The notes: generated by a model not told the origin, from the letters alone. Shown: positions 7,731 through 16,512, counted from the stretch's first letter. The stretch is 64,000 nt of DNA from Paenibacillus sp. BIHB 4019 (GCF_002741035.1 NZ_CP016808.1:5876501-5940500); one strand, 5' to 3'. A program made the numbers and translations.

Positions 7731-9164
7731 ATGGCACAGCAGTTAGCTTTCTCCGCTTCACAATCAACTGAAAACCCAGATAAGATGCTCCGCAAGGTGG
7801 CTTGGGTTGTCGCGCTTGGCGTGCTTCTCAATCCGCTCAATTCATCGATGATTGCCGTTGCTCTCCTGCAGATTGGCAATGCGTTTCAAGTCAATTTAGC
7901 AACCGTCACCTGGCTGCTTTCCGGTTTTTACTTAGCCGGGGCCGTCGGTCCCTCTCTTGCAGGCAAGCTATCCGATCTGTTTGGAGCCAAAAAAATATTT
8001 ATGAGCGGGCTTGTACTCGTTCTAATTAGCAGCCTGCTGGCAATATGGACCCAAAACTTCGGCATGCTTTTGACGCTGAGGATCATACAAGCTTTAGGCA
8101 GCGCTGTTGCTTTTCCAGCTGGCATGTCCATGCTGCGCTCCACCGCAGCAAAGCATAGTGAGCAGGAGCATCCAGACCGAATCTCCTCGGCCTTAGCCCT
8201 CGTCTCCATTATGGCTAACGTCATGGCTGCATTCGGCCCAACACTTGGAGGCATTCTTGTCGGTTCTGTCGGTTGGCCGTCTATTTTTTGGATCAACATT
8301 CCCATTGCCTTGGCTACACTATTTATCGCCCGCCTATGGCTGCCCAATGACCAAGACCGGCAAACAGCGAGCAGCGAAGATGCCTTCCCTGCCTCCACAC
8401 CAAACATTTGGTCACGTATCGATATTCCTGGCATTACTCTCTTTATGATCATGCTTACTACTCTAATGTTGTTTCTGTTATCCCTGTCAAAAGGAATGTC
8501 ATGGTGGCTTCTTGGCTGCGCAATCGTATCCATGGTTGCACTTATAGTATGGGAGAAGCGGGCAGCAAATCCGTTTCTTAACTTGCAGATGCTTACTTCC
8601 AACTGCCGCCTGCGGTCTGTGTACGTTCAGTATATTGGAGTAAACATTGTGTTCTATTCGCTATTCTTCTGTATCCCGCTTTGGCTCAGTCAAGTGAAAG
8701 GCTTTGATCCGAAAACAACCGGCTTGCTAATGCTGCCTTTAGCTGGACTAGGTGTAATCATGACTTCCGTGGCAGTCAAGTGCAACAAGCGCTTCGGCTA
8801 CCGTACAACGATTATCGCCGGCAATGGCCTCCTTGTACTCAGTACGTTGCTTCTGCTGCTTTTGGGCGATAACAGCTCAATGCTTATGATTGTTCTGATT
8901 AATGCTGCGCTCGGCATTCCAAACGGATTCAATAATATGGGCCTGCAAACTGCTTTATATGTCGTAACTCCAACAGAAGAGACCGGAGCAGCTTCCGGCT
9001 TGTATGTTACGTTTCGTTCAATCGGGAGCATCTTATCCACCAGCTTGCTGGGACTGTCCTTCGGCGGTGCGATTACATCTAGCGGACTGCACACCATAGG
9101 GCTTATAACAGCTGGCCTTTCTGTTGTCTTGTTCGTAACCAGCTTATCCCGCAAATTGATTTAA
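7731..9164 (+). CDS. MFS drug exporter, DHA2 (14-TMS) family
   Basis: 477 residues with about fourteen hydrophobic segments. DHA2 motifs are visible: the loop G-K-L-S-D-L-F-G-A-K-K-I after helix 2, and motif C-like glycine/proline residues in M-A-A-F-G-P-T-L-G-G-I-L (about residues 163-174). The N-terminal 20 residues are cytosolic and polar. The chosen ATG has TTTGGAGG 7 bp upstream. It is divergent from LysR and ends in a strong bidirectional terminator. Members of this family export antibiotics, dyes and lipophilic drugs. It is a candidate accessory resistance exporter for the PKS product, but the association is only by proximity. Confidence 0.88.
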   Translation: MAQQLAFSASQSTENPDKMLRKVAWVVALGVLLNPLNSSMIAVALLQIGNAFQVNLATVTWLLSGFYLAGAVGPSLAGKLSDLFGAKKIFMSGLVLVLISSLLAIWTQNFGMLLTLRIIQALGSAVAFPAGMSMLRSTAAKHSEQEHPDRISSALALVSIMANVMAAFGPTLGGILVGSVGWPSIFWINIPIALATLFIARLWLPNDQDRQTASSEDAFPASTPNIWSRIDIPGITLFMIMLTTLMLFLLSLSKGMSWWLLGCAIVSMVALIVWEKRAANPFLNLQMLTSNCRLRSVYVQYIGVNIVFYSLFFCIPLWLSQVKGFDPKTTGLLMLPLAGLGVIMTSVAVKCNKRFGYRTTIIAGNGLLVLSTLLLLLLGDNSSMLMIVLINAALGIPNGFNNMGLQTALYVVTPTEETGAASGLYVTFRSIGSILSTSLLGLSFGGAITSSGLHTIGLITAGLSVVLFVTSLSRKLI

Positions 9165-9196
9165 ACGACCATGAAAAAAAGCTTGATTGAATCATC

Positions 9197-9236
9197 AAAA
9201 ACACCCCGGAATCCTTATGGATTTCGGGGTGTTTTC
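9197..9236. terminator. Bidirectional terminator between the MFS and DUF1349 genes
   Basis: Nearly perfect 17-bp arms (9198-9214 and 9219-9235), with AAAACACCCCGG on the left and CGGGGTGTTTT on the right and a TTAT loop. A/T runs on both flanks allow it to end the rightward MFS gene and the leftward DUF1349 gene. Confidence 0.88.
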
Positions 9237-9263
9237 CAAGTAAGCACGGCAACCTTATTCCTT

Positions 9264-9851
9264 TTATTGATGCATCTTCCACTTGCATTCTGTCATTTCT
9301 AACTCGCTAAATATAGCTTCAAAAGATGATTGTTCCGGGCTACAAGCATAAACGCCAAATTGTATTTCTTCTCCACCTTCGAACAAATGGAATATTCGCA
9401 TTTGTTTATAAGTGATTCCATCATATGAATTTTCAATACAATAATCACTTACACGACGGCTTAATCGGTAATACATCGCCTTTACATTTGCCGGTATGTC
9501 CGTTGTCGCCCAATCCGAAAATCCATGGTTGGTGACGACACTTCCTAACCGTTGATAGTTATCATTTTCAAATTCAATAGACGCTTTAAACCAGTTTTCG
9601 CTGTTCTGATAAAGGATGACGCCGCACTGATCATAACGATGCTTACTGTCAAATTCCGTCTTCACGACAAACGAGAAATAGGGTTCGGCTGTTTTCAGCA
9701 ATAAAGCAGGTGCAGAATCATTTTGAAAACCGTAATAGGTGCGCTGCCAAAGATCGGTTCCCGGCTCCGTCGTAATCGCAACCTTATGCGGTTCCACGGC
9801 ATACTTTTTCGGTTCATTAAGCCAAAATGCATGTTGTAATTCATATTTCAT
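9264..9851 (-). CDS. DUF1349 (concanavalin-A-like fold) protein
   Basis: About 195 residues matching the DUF1349 pattern. It has an early D-L-W-Q-R-T-Y-Y-G-F, then Y-D-Q-C-G-V-I-L-Y (about residues 76-84), W-F-K-A-S-I-E-F-E and a late I-Q-F-G-V-Y-A-C-S-P segment. The fold is a beta sandwich found in proteins of unclear function; some relatives are annotated as enolase-regulation proteins on weak evidence. It has no signal peptide. The ATG at 9851 is chosen because AAGGAG lies 9 bp upstream. It is a single gene between two terminators, with no functional link to its neighbours visible. Confidence 0.75.
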   Translation of the reverse strand: MKYELQHAFWLNEPKKYAVEPHKVAITTEPGTDLWQRTYYGFQNDSAPALLLKTAEPYFSFVVKTEFDSKHRYDQCGVILYQNSENWFKASIEFENDNYQRLGSVVTNHGFSDWATTDIPANVKAMYYRLSRRVSDYCIENSYDGITYKQMRIFHLFEGGEEIQFGVYACSPEQSSFEAIFSELEMTECKWKMHQ

Positions 9852-9961
9852 TGTATAGATCTCCTTATTCATAATAATCAGTTTGAGATTATGCTCCTTA
9901 AAAATAGTATGACCTGAATCTACGAGGTTTGCTAGTCTTCTGATATGTACAAAATATACTG

Positions 9962-9999
9962 AAAAAAAACGCCAAGGTCGATGCCTTGGGCGTTTTTTT
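9962..9999 (-). terminator. Terminator of the biosynthetic operon
   Basis: Stem CGCCAAGG (9970-9977) with CCTTGGGCG (9984-9992, one bulge) has an eight-A run on its left side, giving a U-tract for leftward transcripts. It lies 14 bp past the stop of the last gene of the array, and the next leftward gene has its own start at 9851. It therefore marks the 3' end of the roughly 51-kb array. Confidence 0.85.
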
Positions 10000-10013
10000 G
10001 ATAGGGGTACATC

Positions 10014-11000
10014 CTAAGCCTTCATCTTCTCCAAACAGCTTAAAATAAAGGCTTCCTCCCGCTCCAAATTGTCCTGCAGCTTGGCATAGATGCTGCGGGG
10101 CAGCTTCTCGTCCTCTTTAAATCTGTATTTAATTACTAAATTTCGCAAGGACAAGTACCGCTGCTTCAAATCCGTGCTGGTGTCCAGCAGTTGCTGATCG
10201 TATAGCATATGTCCATGATCCATCAAATAGGCAAGGCGCTTCTCCATTAAAAGTTTGTGCTCATACAGCAGGTGATACGCACGCAGGTCAAATTTTCTAT
10301 ATTCAGATGATGAGGTATCCATATCCTGTGGATCTGTAAGAAGCCGCTGCAGCGCTTGAAATCCAAATTCGAACTGCTGCTCCACCACCATATCAAACGT
10401 AGGTTTGGAGTATAAATAATTTTGCATGCCTGCAGCGATTTGTGCCATGTCAATATGGCATTCAAAGTCTGTGTTGCGCTTCAAAAAGCGAATTTCTGTA
10501 TAGAAATCGTATTCATCGGACACACGCCAATAACCCTCCTCCAGCTCCGAAAAAGGGCATTCCGCCGCTATAAACTGCTCCACAAAGTTGTCTGCGACAA
10601 GCGCCATATCCTTGTCCAAATCATATCCGTAAATTAATAGCTCATGCATATGATGGCCATTTTTGTACGAATCTGTCAAGGATATATAATACCGGTCTAC
10701 GAAAATATGTACATAATAGCCAAGATCTATCGACTCGATAATGACATCCTTTAATGATTTTCCCCATTTGGCAATGACTATGGCCCGAGGAAGCTGATTA
10801 TAGGATAGGCCGGGACAGATTTTGAGAAGGATATGGTGATTGTCAAAAGCGAACATTTCCCATAAATAAGCATATCTGATTTGAATAAAATTATTGAATA
10901 CCCACCGCCATAGCGGTTCGCTTATGATGGAAAACAAGATTCCGTATGGGGTGTACGTGCTAACTTCCGGTTCCTGAAGGTAAAGCGCTTTTCTTGACAT
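10014..11000 (-). CDS. Stand-alone BtrH-like (papain/C39-fold) protein, probably without nucleophile
   Basis: 328 residues, no signal peptide. I recognise no named family directly, but the core lines up with the C-terminal domain of the NRPS in this cluster: D102-x-Y-Y, Y112-K, H116, H119 and D127 correspond to D974-x-Y-Y, Y985-K, H989, H992 and D1000 there, with nearly identical spacing. That pattern is reminiscent of the N-terminal domain of butirosin protein BtrH, which moves an acyl group from a carrier protein to an amine. The N-terminal part has no cysteine where the NRPS domain has C889, so it may be a partner or pseudoenzyme. The C-terminal half is helical and charged. It is the last gene of the operon. 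Its role in chain release or final acyl transfer is inferred. Confidence 0.55.
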   Translation of the reverse strand: MSRKALYLQEPEVSTYTPYGILFSIISEPLWRWVFNNFIQIRYAYLWEMFAFDNHHILLKICPGLSYNQLPRAIVIAKWGKSLKDVIIESIDLGYYVHIFVDRYYISLTDSYKNGHHMHELLIYGYDLDKDMALVADNFVEQFIAAECPFSELEEGYWRVSDEYDFYTEIRFLKRNTDFECHIDMAQIAAGMQNYLYSKPTFDMVVEQQFEFGFQALQRLLTDPQDMDTSSSEYRKFDLRAYHLLYEHKLLMEKRLAYLMDHGHMLYDQQLLDTSTDLKQRYLSLRNLVIKYRFKEDEKLPRSIYAKLQDNLEREEAFILSCLEKMKA

Positions 11001-11045
11001 GACCTGCCTCCATCCGTTGTGTAATGGCCCTTTTAGACTGCTGCC

Positions 11046-11804
11046 CTAAAAAATATGACAGCCTGCATCGACATGGAGAACTTCACCAGTAATGCCTCTC
11101 GAAAGACGACTTAGCAAAAATATCGCCGCATCGCCTACTTCATCCTGATCAATATTGCGCCGCAGCGGCGCCTGCTGCTCCATGGCCGTCAGCTTATCTT
11201 GAAAATCAGCAATCGCTGAAGCTGCCGAGGTGAGCACCGGTCCAGCCGAGACGGCATTCACACGAATGCCATGCTTGCCTAAATCCTCAGCCAAGTAGCG
11301 AACGCTCGCTTCGAGCGCAGCCTTCGCAACGCCCATGACATTATAATTTTTCACGACACGACCAGACCCTATGTAGGTTTGCGTCACAATGGCGCCTCCC
11401 TCTTTCATTAAGCCGCGGGCCTGCTTGGCCATGGCCACTAATGAAAAGCTGCTGGCGTTTTGCGCCAGCAGGTAGCCTTCTCTCGTCGTGTCAATATATT
11501 CACCTTGAAGTTGATCCGCATAGGCGATGGAATGCACGAGGCCATGAATCGTCCCGACCTGTTCTCCAATGGCGCTGAATGCCTCTTCAATGCTCGCATC
11601 ATTCAGTATATCGCATGGGACAATAGCTGCCGCCTCTATGCCGTGCTCCTGAAGCAGCTTCGTCAGTTTACGCAAAGACTTATCCTTTCTGTAAGTAAAC
11701 ACAAGCCTTGCTCCTTCTCGATGAAGCGATTTAGCAACTCCCCACGCTAAACTCTTCTCATTGGCAACGCCTGATACGACAATGGTACGGTCTTTCATCA
11801 GCAT
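11046..11804 (-). CDS. fabI-like: FabI-type enoyl-ACP reductase
   Basis: 252 residues, a short-chain dehydrogenase fold of the FabI branch. The NADH-binding start is V-S-G-V-A-N-E-K-S-L-A-W-G. The catalytic segment T-Y-I-G-S-G-R-V-V-K-N-Y-N-V-M-G-V-A-K holds both tyrosines and the lysine of the FabI active site. It reduces trans-2-enoyl-ACP in fatty acid synthesis. It is unlikely to be the housekeeping copy because it sits inside the biosynthetic array between the PPTase and the BtrH-like gene. It could complete the dedicated type II chain-building set, act as a trans enoyl reductase on the modular PKS, or be a drug-insensitive copy for self-protection. The first ATG has GGAGG about 11 bp upstream. 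Confidence 0.9.
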   Translation of the reverse strand: MLMKDRTIVVSGVANEKSLAWGVAKSLHREGARLVFTYRKDKSLRKLTKLLQEHGIEAAAIVPCDILNDASIEEAFSAIGEQVGTIHGLVHSIAYADQLQGEYIDTTREGYLLAQNASSFSLVAMAKQARGLMKEGGAIVTQTYIGSGRVVKNYNVMGVAKAALEASVRYLAEDLGKHGIRVNAVSAGPVLTSAASAIADFQDKLTAMEQQAPLRRNIDQDEVGDAAIFLLSRLSRGITGEVLHVDAGCHIF

Positions 11805-11859
11805 CAGCTCTATCTCCTCCAGGCAAGTTATATTCCTATAAGCAGCTAGCTGTTAATAA

Positions 11860-12558
11860 TTAATGGAGCATGGAAAGCAGGCTTTCCAGCTCCTCATAAT
11901 CCAGTTCTTTAAAGATGGGCTCCGTTTGCTGGAAGGTACATAGTGCCAGCGCATGATCATCATCTGCAAAGGTTTGCGTAAAATAAGCGGCAGACGCCCC
12001 TGCTTCAAGGCTTGCCGCCACTTCACCATCCTCCTTGATTAAAAAAGAAAAGGAGTCAAGCGGAATCGACATTCCTTTGCCTACTGCCTTGATATAGCTT
12101 TCCTTCAACGTCCACAGCTGGTAAAAATACGTGAGCTGGCGATTTCCAGCCAAACTCATCAGCATCTCATATTCAACCGGAGCGAAGAACCGCTCTGCTA
12201 TCGACAAGTCTTGCGGCTTCATGAGCTCAACATCAATTCCGACCGGGCAGTCGCCGAAGGCGCAGACTACCCAGTCTCCGGAATGTGACACATTAAACTC
12301 GCAGTCGATGGCAGCGTTATCTAGCAGCGGCTTGCCAAACTCATTTTTGCAGAAAGAAAGCTCATTATTTGATAACTGCCACCGCTTGCTAATCGCAAGA
12401 CGGGCCAAAATCTCACCCGTCAGCGATCGGTAAGCGTCAATCGGCCGGCGAAAGCGGCGGACAGCTTCTTGCTTGCTTTCTGAAACGTATTTCAGCATAT
12501 CGGGGTAAAGCGCCGCAGCTTTCCTCTCATCCAGCCGCAGCATATAAACCTCTATCAT
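11860..12558 (-). CDS. Sfp-type 4'-phosphopantetheinyl transferase
   Basis: 232 residues, pseudo-dimeric Sfp type. It shows V-G-I-D-V-E-L (about 107-113), the Mg-binding acidic residues, and the signature W-T-L-K-E-S-Y-I-K-A-V-G-K-G-M-S-I (about 150-166). It transfers the phosphopantetheine arm of CoA to the serines of the ACP/PCP domains. The array contains seven ACPs and one PCP inside large proteins, plus three free-standing carrier proteins that need this modification. It lies 10 bp downstream of the malonyltransferase gene, so the two are co-transcribed. Confidence 0.95.
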   Translation of the reverse strand: MIEVYMLRLDERKAAALYPDMLKYVSESKQEAVRRFRRPIDAYRSLTGEILARLAISKRWQLSNNELSFCKNEFGKPLLDNAAIDCEFNVSHSGDWVVCAFGDCPVGIDVELMKPQDLSIAERFFAPVEYEMLMSLAGNRQLTYFYQLWTLKESYIKAVGKGMSIPLDSFSFLIKEDGEVAASLEAGASAAYFTQTFADDDHALALCTFQQTEPIFKELDYEELESLLSMLH

Positions 12559-12568
12559 GGATAAACTC

Positions 12569-13849
12569 CTATCGGGAAATTTTTTCTGCTAGACGTGAAG
12601 GAGCAAGATAGTCGTTTAATTCATAATACATGCCAGTCTCGTCAATAATTTGATGGAACCAGCGTGTCTGCTCTTCTACCGAAACCTTCTTCGTATCCAA
12701 AATGATTTTCAGCAAATCGAGCGCTGTTCTCATTTGTTCCAAAGATGGCTTCTCCCCTGTTTCCTCAAGACGATCCTGGATCTCCTGAATTTTGCGGTAC
12801 GACTTCACAACCTTCTCCTGGTACTCCTCATTATCCCAGTTTTGGTTAAGGGTAGCTACTGCGACAGCCAGGCTTCGCGTAATAATCGTCGGGATATGCT
12901 TTCTTAGACCCGGATATGCGGCTAAAATTTGCTCGATTTTTTTGCGATCCTCCTTCGTGCCGTAGCAAAGCGCTTCAATTCCATCCACGTTCGCCTTCAC
13001 CATATTGGTCAATACATTTTTAGGTCCCATTTCAACCGTAAGTGTAACGCCCTTATGTTTAAAATATTGCATCGTACGTTCCCATTGTACCGGGCTAGTT
13101 AAATGCAGCGCAAGATTTTGCGCTACTTTCTCCGAATGTGCCATCGGCTCGGCATTGCGGTTCGTAATGACCGGATATTTGAAAAAACCGTACTCCAGCC
13201 CGGACAATTTGTCCAATAATTGGTCAGCCAGCGGCTGCATAAAGCTGCAGTGGAACGGAGCACTCGCAAGCAGCGGCGTTGCCAGCCCGCCATGATTCGC
13301 GAGCCTATCCTCTAGTTCCATAACCGCGTCGCTTTCCCCGGAAATCGCGGTTTGATTCGGCGTATTATAGCAGGACACCCAAACCTGACGGCCCTCCTGC
13401 TCCATCGCTTTGCACTCATCCACAACCAGCTTGCGCTCAACGCCATCAATAATGGACATGGCTCCAACATCGCTTGACGCGACCTCGTCGGTCATTTTTC
13501 CCCGTTCGTGCAGCAGCTTCACCGCATCGGAAAAACGAATCGCTCCCGCGCAAGTAAACGCCGCATATTCGCCAAGGCTGTGCCCGGCAAGAAATTGCGG
13601 AACTATACCAATCTCCTGCATATAAACGCGGAAGCTGGCTACGCTTGATACGAGAATGGCAGGCTGGGCATTTTTTGCTTTGGAAAGCTCTGCAAGCGAG
13701 CCTTCAAAGCAGAGCCTTGCCAAATCATAGCCAAGCACATCGTTAGCTTCCTCGAACGTTTGCTTCACGATCGTATATTGGTCATAAAGACCTTTCGACA
13801 TGCCGACAAAGTGAGAGCCTTGACCCGGGAACAGAAACGCCATTTTTTC
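12569..13849 (-). CDS. Trans-acting acyltransferase (malonyl-CoA:ACP type) with C-terminal extension
   Basis: 427 residues from the ATG at 13849 (GGAGG 8 bp upstream). The FabD-like domain fills the first 300: F-L-F-P-G-Q-G-S-H, the nucleophile elbow G-H-S-L-G-E-Y (Ser near residue 91) and P-F-H-C-S-F-M with the catalytic His. None of the modular KS-KR-ACP proteins here contains an AT domain, so this enzyme must serve them in trans. About 125 extra residues follow the AT fold, helical and rich in Lys/Glu, and are not present in housekeeping FabD. They may be a docking or second specificity element. Because the cluster also makes a glycerate-derived extender, the enzyme may handle both malonyl and hydroxymalonyl units, which is speculative. 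Confidence 0.9.
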   Translation of the reverse strand, partial: EKMAFLFPGQGSHFVGMSKGLYDQYTIVKQTFEEANDVLGYDLARLCFEGSLAELSKAKNAQPAILVSSVASFRVYMQEIGIVPQFLAGHSLGEYAAFTCAGAIRFSDAVKLLHERGKMTDEVASSDVGAMSIIDGVERKLVVDECKAMEQEGRQVWVSCYNTPNQTAISGESDAVMELEDRLANHGGLATPLLASAPFHCSFMQPLADQLLDKLSGLEYGFFKYPVITNRNAEPMAHSEKVAQNLALHLTSPVQWERTMQYFKHKGVTLTVEMGPKNVLTNMVKANVDGIEALCYGTKEDRKKIEQILAAYPGLRKHIPTIITRSLAVAVATLNQNWDNEEYQEKVVKSYRKIQEIQDRLEETGEKPSLEQMRTALDLLKIILDTKKVSVEEQTRWFHQIIDETGMYYELNDYLAPSRLAEKISR

Positions 13850-13988
13850 CATTATTACTTCCTCCAATATCATATTAGCCGTATTTTTTCCGTAAACAGG
13901 CACGCACGACCACCTAACCTGCTATCCTGCTTTCAGCTATACCCTCTAGCCGATGTTCATCGTGAACCTGTTTTGTTTATTCATCCAT

Positions 13989-15059
13989 TCATTCAACACG
14001 GCTGATTAAGGTGAGATAGTCTGGAGCACTTTGCAGATGGGCAGCATCATGCTCGAAAATGAGCAGTCCGTCCCGCTCCTCCACGTCCTTAAATCCGGCA
14101 AATTTATACGTAAGCAGCATCATGCGATTACGGTCTGTAGGCACAAACTCAGCGCGCAGTACCGCTCCCGCGTCATGCGCCATCCTGGCGATGTATTGAA
14201 GCATAACGCTGCCTACGCCTCTGGACATGACACGGCATGACATTAACAGCAGCTTAAGCGTCCAAATATTATCCTTGCATTCAAGCAGCGTTAAGCCGAT
14301 TTTGCCATACGTGCCGTATTTATCCTCCAATTCGGAAATAAACAGCTTATGGTTCGGTGAATGGCGGAATGCATCCAGTTCCTCATAGGAATACGTGTAA
14401 CCCGTTGCGTTCAGCTGATGAGTTCTTACCGTCAGCTCCTCCGCCCGCTTCAAATCGTCTCCCTCAACCGAAGAAACCGTAAACACCATACCCAGCGAAG
14501 CGAGAAAATCCTCCTGTGAGCCATCGAAGCTGGCTTCAACTTCATTGCGTACGATATCGCTCATGTACAGGCTTCTGCGGTTCCGGGAGTCCTCGGTAAC
14601 AAAGGTTGGATTAAATTCCGGCCTTTCAAGCAGCCCTTCTGTGTCGGCAGCATCTATGCACAGGACGTCTGGATGGTTGAAGCTGACCTCTTCCCGCTCA
14701 AACGGCTGATCATCGATAAACGCAATCGTATCCATCCCAATATTAATCGATTCGACGATTGTCTTAATTGAAGAAGATTTGCGGTTCCAGCTGATTTGAG
14801 GGTAGATGAAATAATGATCAATGCCGAGCTCTCTCAATTTTTCCATCGCCACTTCATGCTCATTGCGGCTGGCAATGGACTGCAGGATGCCCCGCTCATC
14901 CAGCGTTTTGATGACGTTGACAATATCGCTTCGCAGCTCAACGGTAGTATCCTCCATTAAAATACCATTCCAAATCGTATGGTCCAAATCCCACACGACA
15001 CATTTGATTTTACGCTTGGCCGTGTCCTTCTTCTCCTCAACATTGTACGCCACAGGCAT
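13989..15059 (-). CDS. FkbH-like glyceryl-transferase/phosphatase
   Basis: 356 residues. The HAD-IIIC motif V-W-D-L-D-H-T-I-W-N-G lies at residues 21-31, followed by I-A-S-R-N-E and F-I-D-D-Q-P-F-E-R-E-E-V (about 119-130), the conserved FkbH signatures. The C-terminal third resembles a GNAT fold. FkbH proteins take 1,3-bisphosphoglycerate and attach glyceryl to a dedicated ACP with loss of phosphate. The dedicated ACP, acyl-CoA dehydrogenase and 3-hydroxyacyl dehydrogenase follow in the same order-set as in FkbHIJK. It has AAGGAG 5-6 bp before the ATG and is 8 bp from the dehydrogenase gene. Confidence 0.92.
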   Translation of the reverse strand: MPVAYNVEEKKDTAKRKIKCVVWDLDHTIWNGILMEDTTVELRSDIVNVIKTLDERGILQSIASRNEHEVAMEKLRELGIDHYFIYPQISWNRKSSSIKTIVESINIGMDTIAFIDDQPFEREEVSFNHPDVLCIDAADTEGLLERPEFNPTFVTEDSRNRRSLYMSDIVRNEVEASFDGSQEDFLASLGMVFTVSSVEGDDLKRAEELTVRTHQLNATGYTYSYEELDAFRHSPNHKLFISELEDKYGTYGKIGLTLLECKDNIWTLKLLLMSCRVMSRGVGSVMLQYIARMAHDAGAVLRAEFVPTDRNRMMLLTYKFAGFKDVEERDGLLIFEHDAAHLQSAPDYLTLISRVE

Positions 15060-15067
15060 TCATCTCC

Positions 15068-16240
15068 TTATGAATTGGCTGTTTGAGCCATTGTCCGCCC
15101 TGCTCGGCGGCTGGTCACGAACTGCTGCTCAGCAATCAGCATTTCATGCATCTGCGACGTTCCCTCGATGATTTCATTAATTTTGGCATCGCGGAAATAG
15201 CGTTCAACCGGAAAGCCGCTATGACAGCCGTTCGCACCATGAATTTGCACCGTATCGCTGGTGATTTTGCCCAGCATAGTTGAAGCAAAATATTTGGCCG
15301 TCCACGTTTCCATAATGCTGTCGGGATCGCCGCTATCGCGTAAATATCCGACTTTATAACAAAGCATTCTAGCCGCTTTCACCTGTACGGCCATTTCGGC
15401 AATCATCTTCTGAATCAATTGATTGTCCCGAAGCGGTCGTCCAAATTGGACTCTAGTGCTGCCGTATTCTAGAGAAGCCTCCAGACAGGCCTGCGCCAAA
15501 CCGACACAACCGCACGCTATGGTGTACCTGCCGTAGTCGAGACAAGGCAGCGCGATATGCGTCAGTCCCATTCCGAGCTTGCCAAGCAAATTCTCTTGCG
15601 GAATTCGGCAGTCGGAAAGCACGACCTCGGCAATCATAGATCCCCTTGCACCGAGCAGGCCGGACATGGGCAATACCGATACCCCGATTCGCTCCCGCTC
15701 AACGAGGAATGCCGCTGGCTGGCCGCCCACTTTAGCGAAGATGAGAAACAGATCGGCAATTTGCGCGATAGTAATCCATTTTTTGCGGCCATTCAATACG
15801 TATTCGTCCCCGTCTAACTCGGCCGTTGTTTCAATACTCTTGGCATCGCTGCCGGCGTTTGGCTCCGTTAGTCCAAATGCTGCCAATGCGCTGCCGGTCG
15901 CAAGCTTGGGCAGCCAGTTGTAGCGCTGCTGCTCAGTTCCCCAGCGCAATATAGCAAGGGACACCATTCCGTGAACGGTCAACAAGCTTCTTGCGGACGA
16001 GCAGCCGCGACCCGCCTCTTCGTTAAGAATGCCTAGCGTGACGTTGTCCAGCTCCATACCACCGTATTTTTTGGGCAGCATCGATCCTAGATAGCCAGCC
16101 TCTGCCATTTTCCTAAGCATATCTGGATGAATACGCTCCTCGCTGTCATTGAGATCAGCTAACGGCACCATTTCGCTATCAACAAACGCGCTGAACTCAT
16201 TTTGCCAATTTTCCTGTTCTGGAGTCAGTTCAATTTTCAT
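15068..16240 (-). CDS. Acyl-CoA dehydrogenase-like flavoenzyme (FkbI type)
   Basis: 390 residues, the usual length for acyl-CoA dehydrogenases. It shows A-F-G-L-T-E-P-N-A-G-S-D (about 121-132), K-K-W-I-T-I-A (FAD region), R-V-Q-F-G-R-P-L and the C-terminal I-I-E-G-T-S-Q-M-H-E that carries the catalytic base region. In the methoxymalonyl and hydroxymalonyl pathways the FkbI enzyme oxidises an ACP-bound C3 unit instead of a CoA ester. That role is supported here by direct adjacency to the FkbH and free ACP genes (gaps of 8 and 2 bp). AGGAGG precedes the ATG. Confidence 0.92.
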   Translation of the reverse strand: MKIELTPEQENWQNEFSAFVDSEMVPLADLNDSEERIHPDMLRKMAEAGYLGSMLPKKYGGMELDNVTLGILNEEAGRGCSSARSLLTVHGMVSLAILRWGTEQQRYNWLPKLATGSALAAFGLTEPNAGSDAKSIETTAELDGDEYVLNGRKKWITIAQIADLFLIFAKVGGQPAAFLVERERIGVSVLPMSGLLGARGSMIAEVVLSDCRIPQENLLGKLGMGLTHIALPCLDYGRYTIACGCVGLAQACLEASLEYGSTRVQFGRPLRDNQLIQKMIAEMAVQVKAARMLCYKVGYLRDSGDPDSIMETWTAKYFASTMLGKITSDTVQIHGANGCHSGFPVERYFRDAKINEIIEGTSQMHEMLIAEQQFVTSRRAGRTMAQTANS

Positions 16241-16242
16241 TC

Positions 16243-16512
16243 TTAACCTCCTGATACTTGCGAAGATGGCTGATCAACCGCTGCTTTCTCTTGAATCAGA
16301 CTGACCATCCGGTTAATGGAGCGGAAGTTGTCCAAATCCATGTCACGGCTATCGATAGTAAGCGCAAATTCCTTCTCCAGAAACATAACCAGCTGCATCG
16401 CGAACAGGGAATTGACAAATCCTAATGCGAAAATATCCTCATCGTCCCCAAGCTCATGCTTGCGGAAAAACCGCGATAAAAACTTCTTGATTTTAACTTT
16501 CATCTCTTCCAT
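16243..16512 (-). CDS. Free-standing ACP of the glyceryl/hydroxymalonyl pathway (FkbJ type)
   Basis: About 89 residues from the ATG at 16512 (GAGGAG 11 bp upstream). The phosphopantetheine serine sits in G-F-V-N-S-L-F-A-M-Q-L-V, where Asn replaces the usual Asp before the Ser, as is common in FkbJ-type carriers. It probably holds the glyceryl unit while the neighbouring dehydrogenases oxidise it to hydroxymalonyl. It ends 3 bp before the acyl-CoA dehydrogenase start. A longer upstream frame exists but adds a basic, non-ACP N-terminus. Confidence 0.88.
   Translation of the reverse strand: MEEMKVKIKKFLSRFFRKHELGDDEDIFALGFVNSLFAMQLVMFLEKEFALTIDSRDMDLDNFRSINRMVSLIQEKAAVDQPSSQVSGG

Noticed and set aside
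7928..8602. 224-codon minus-strand frame opposite the DHA2 exporter
   Set aside because: It lies wholly inside the membrane transporter gene, which has clear family motifs; the antisense product resembles nothing.
13850..13988. Possible internal promoter before the AT gene
   Set aside because: Only a weak TATAGC-like hexamer without a matching -35 is present, so I do not call a promoter.
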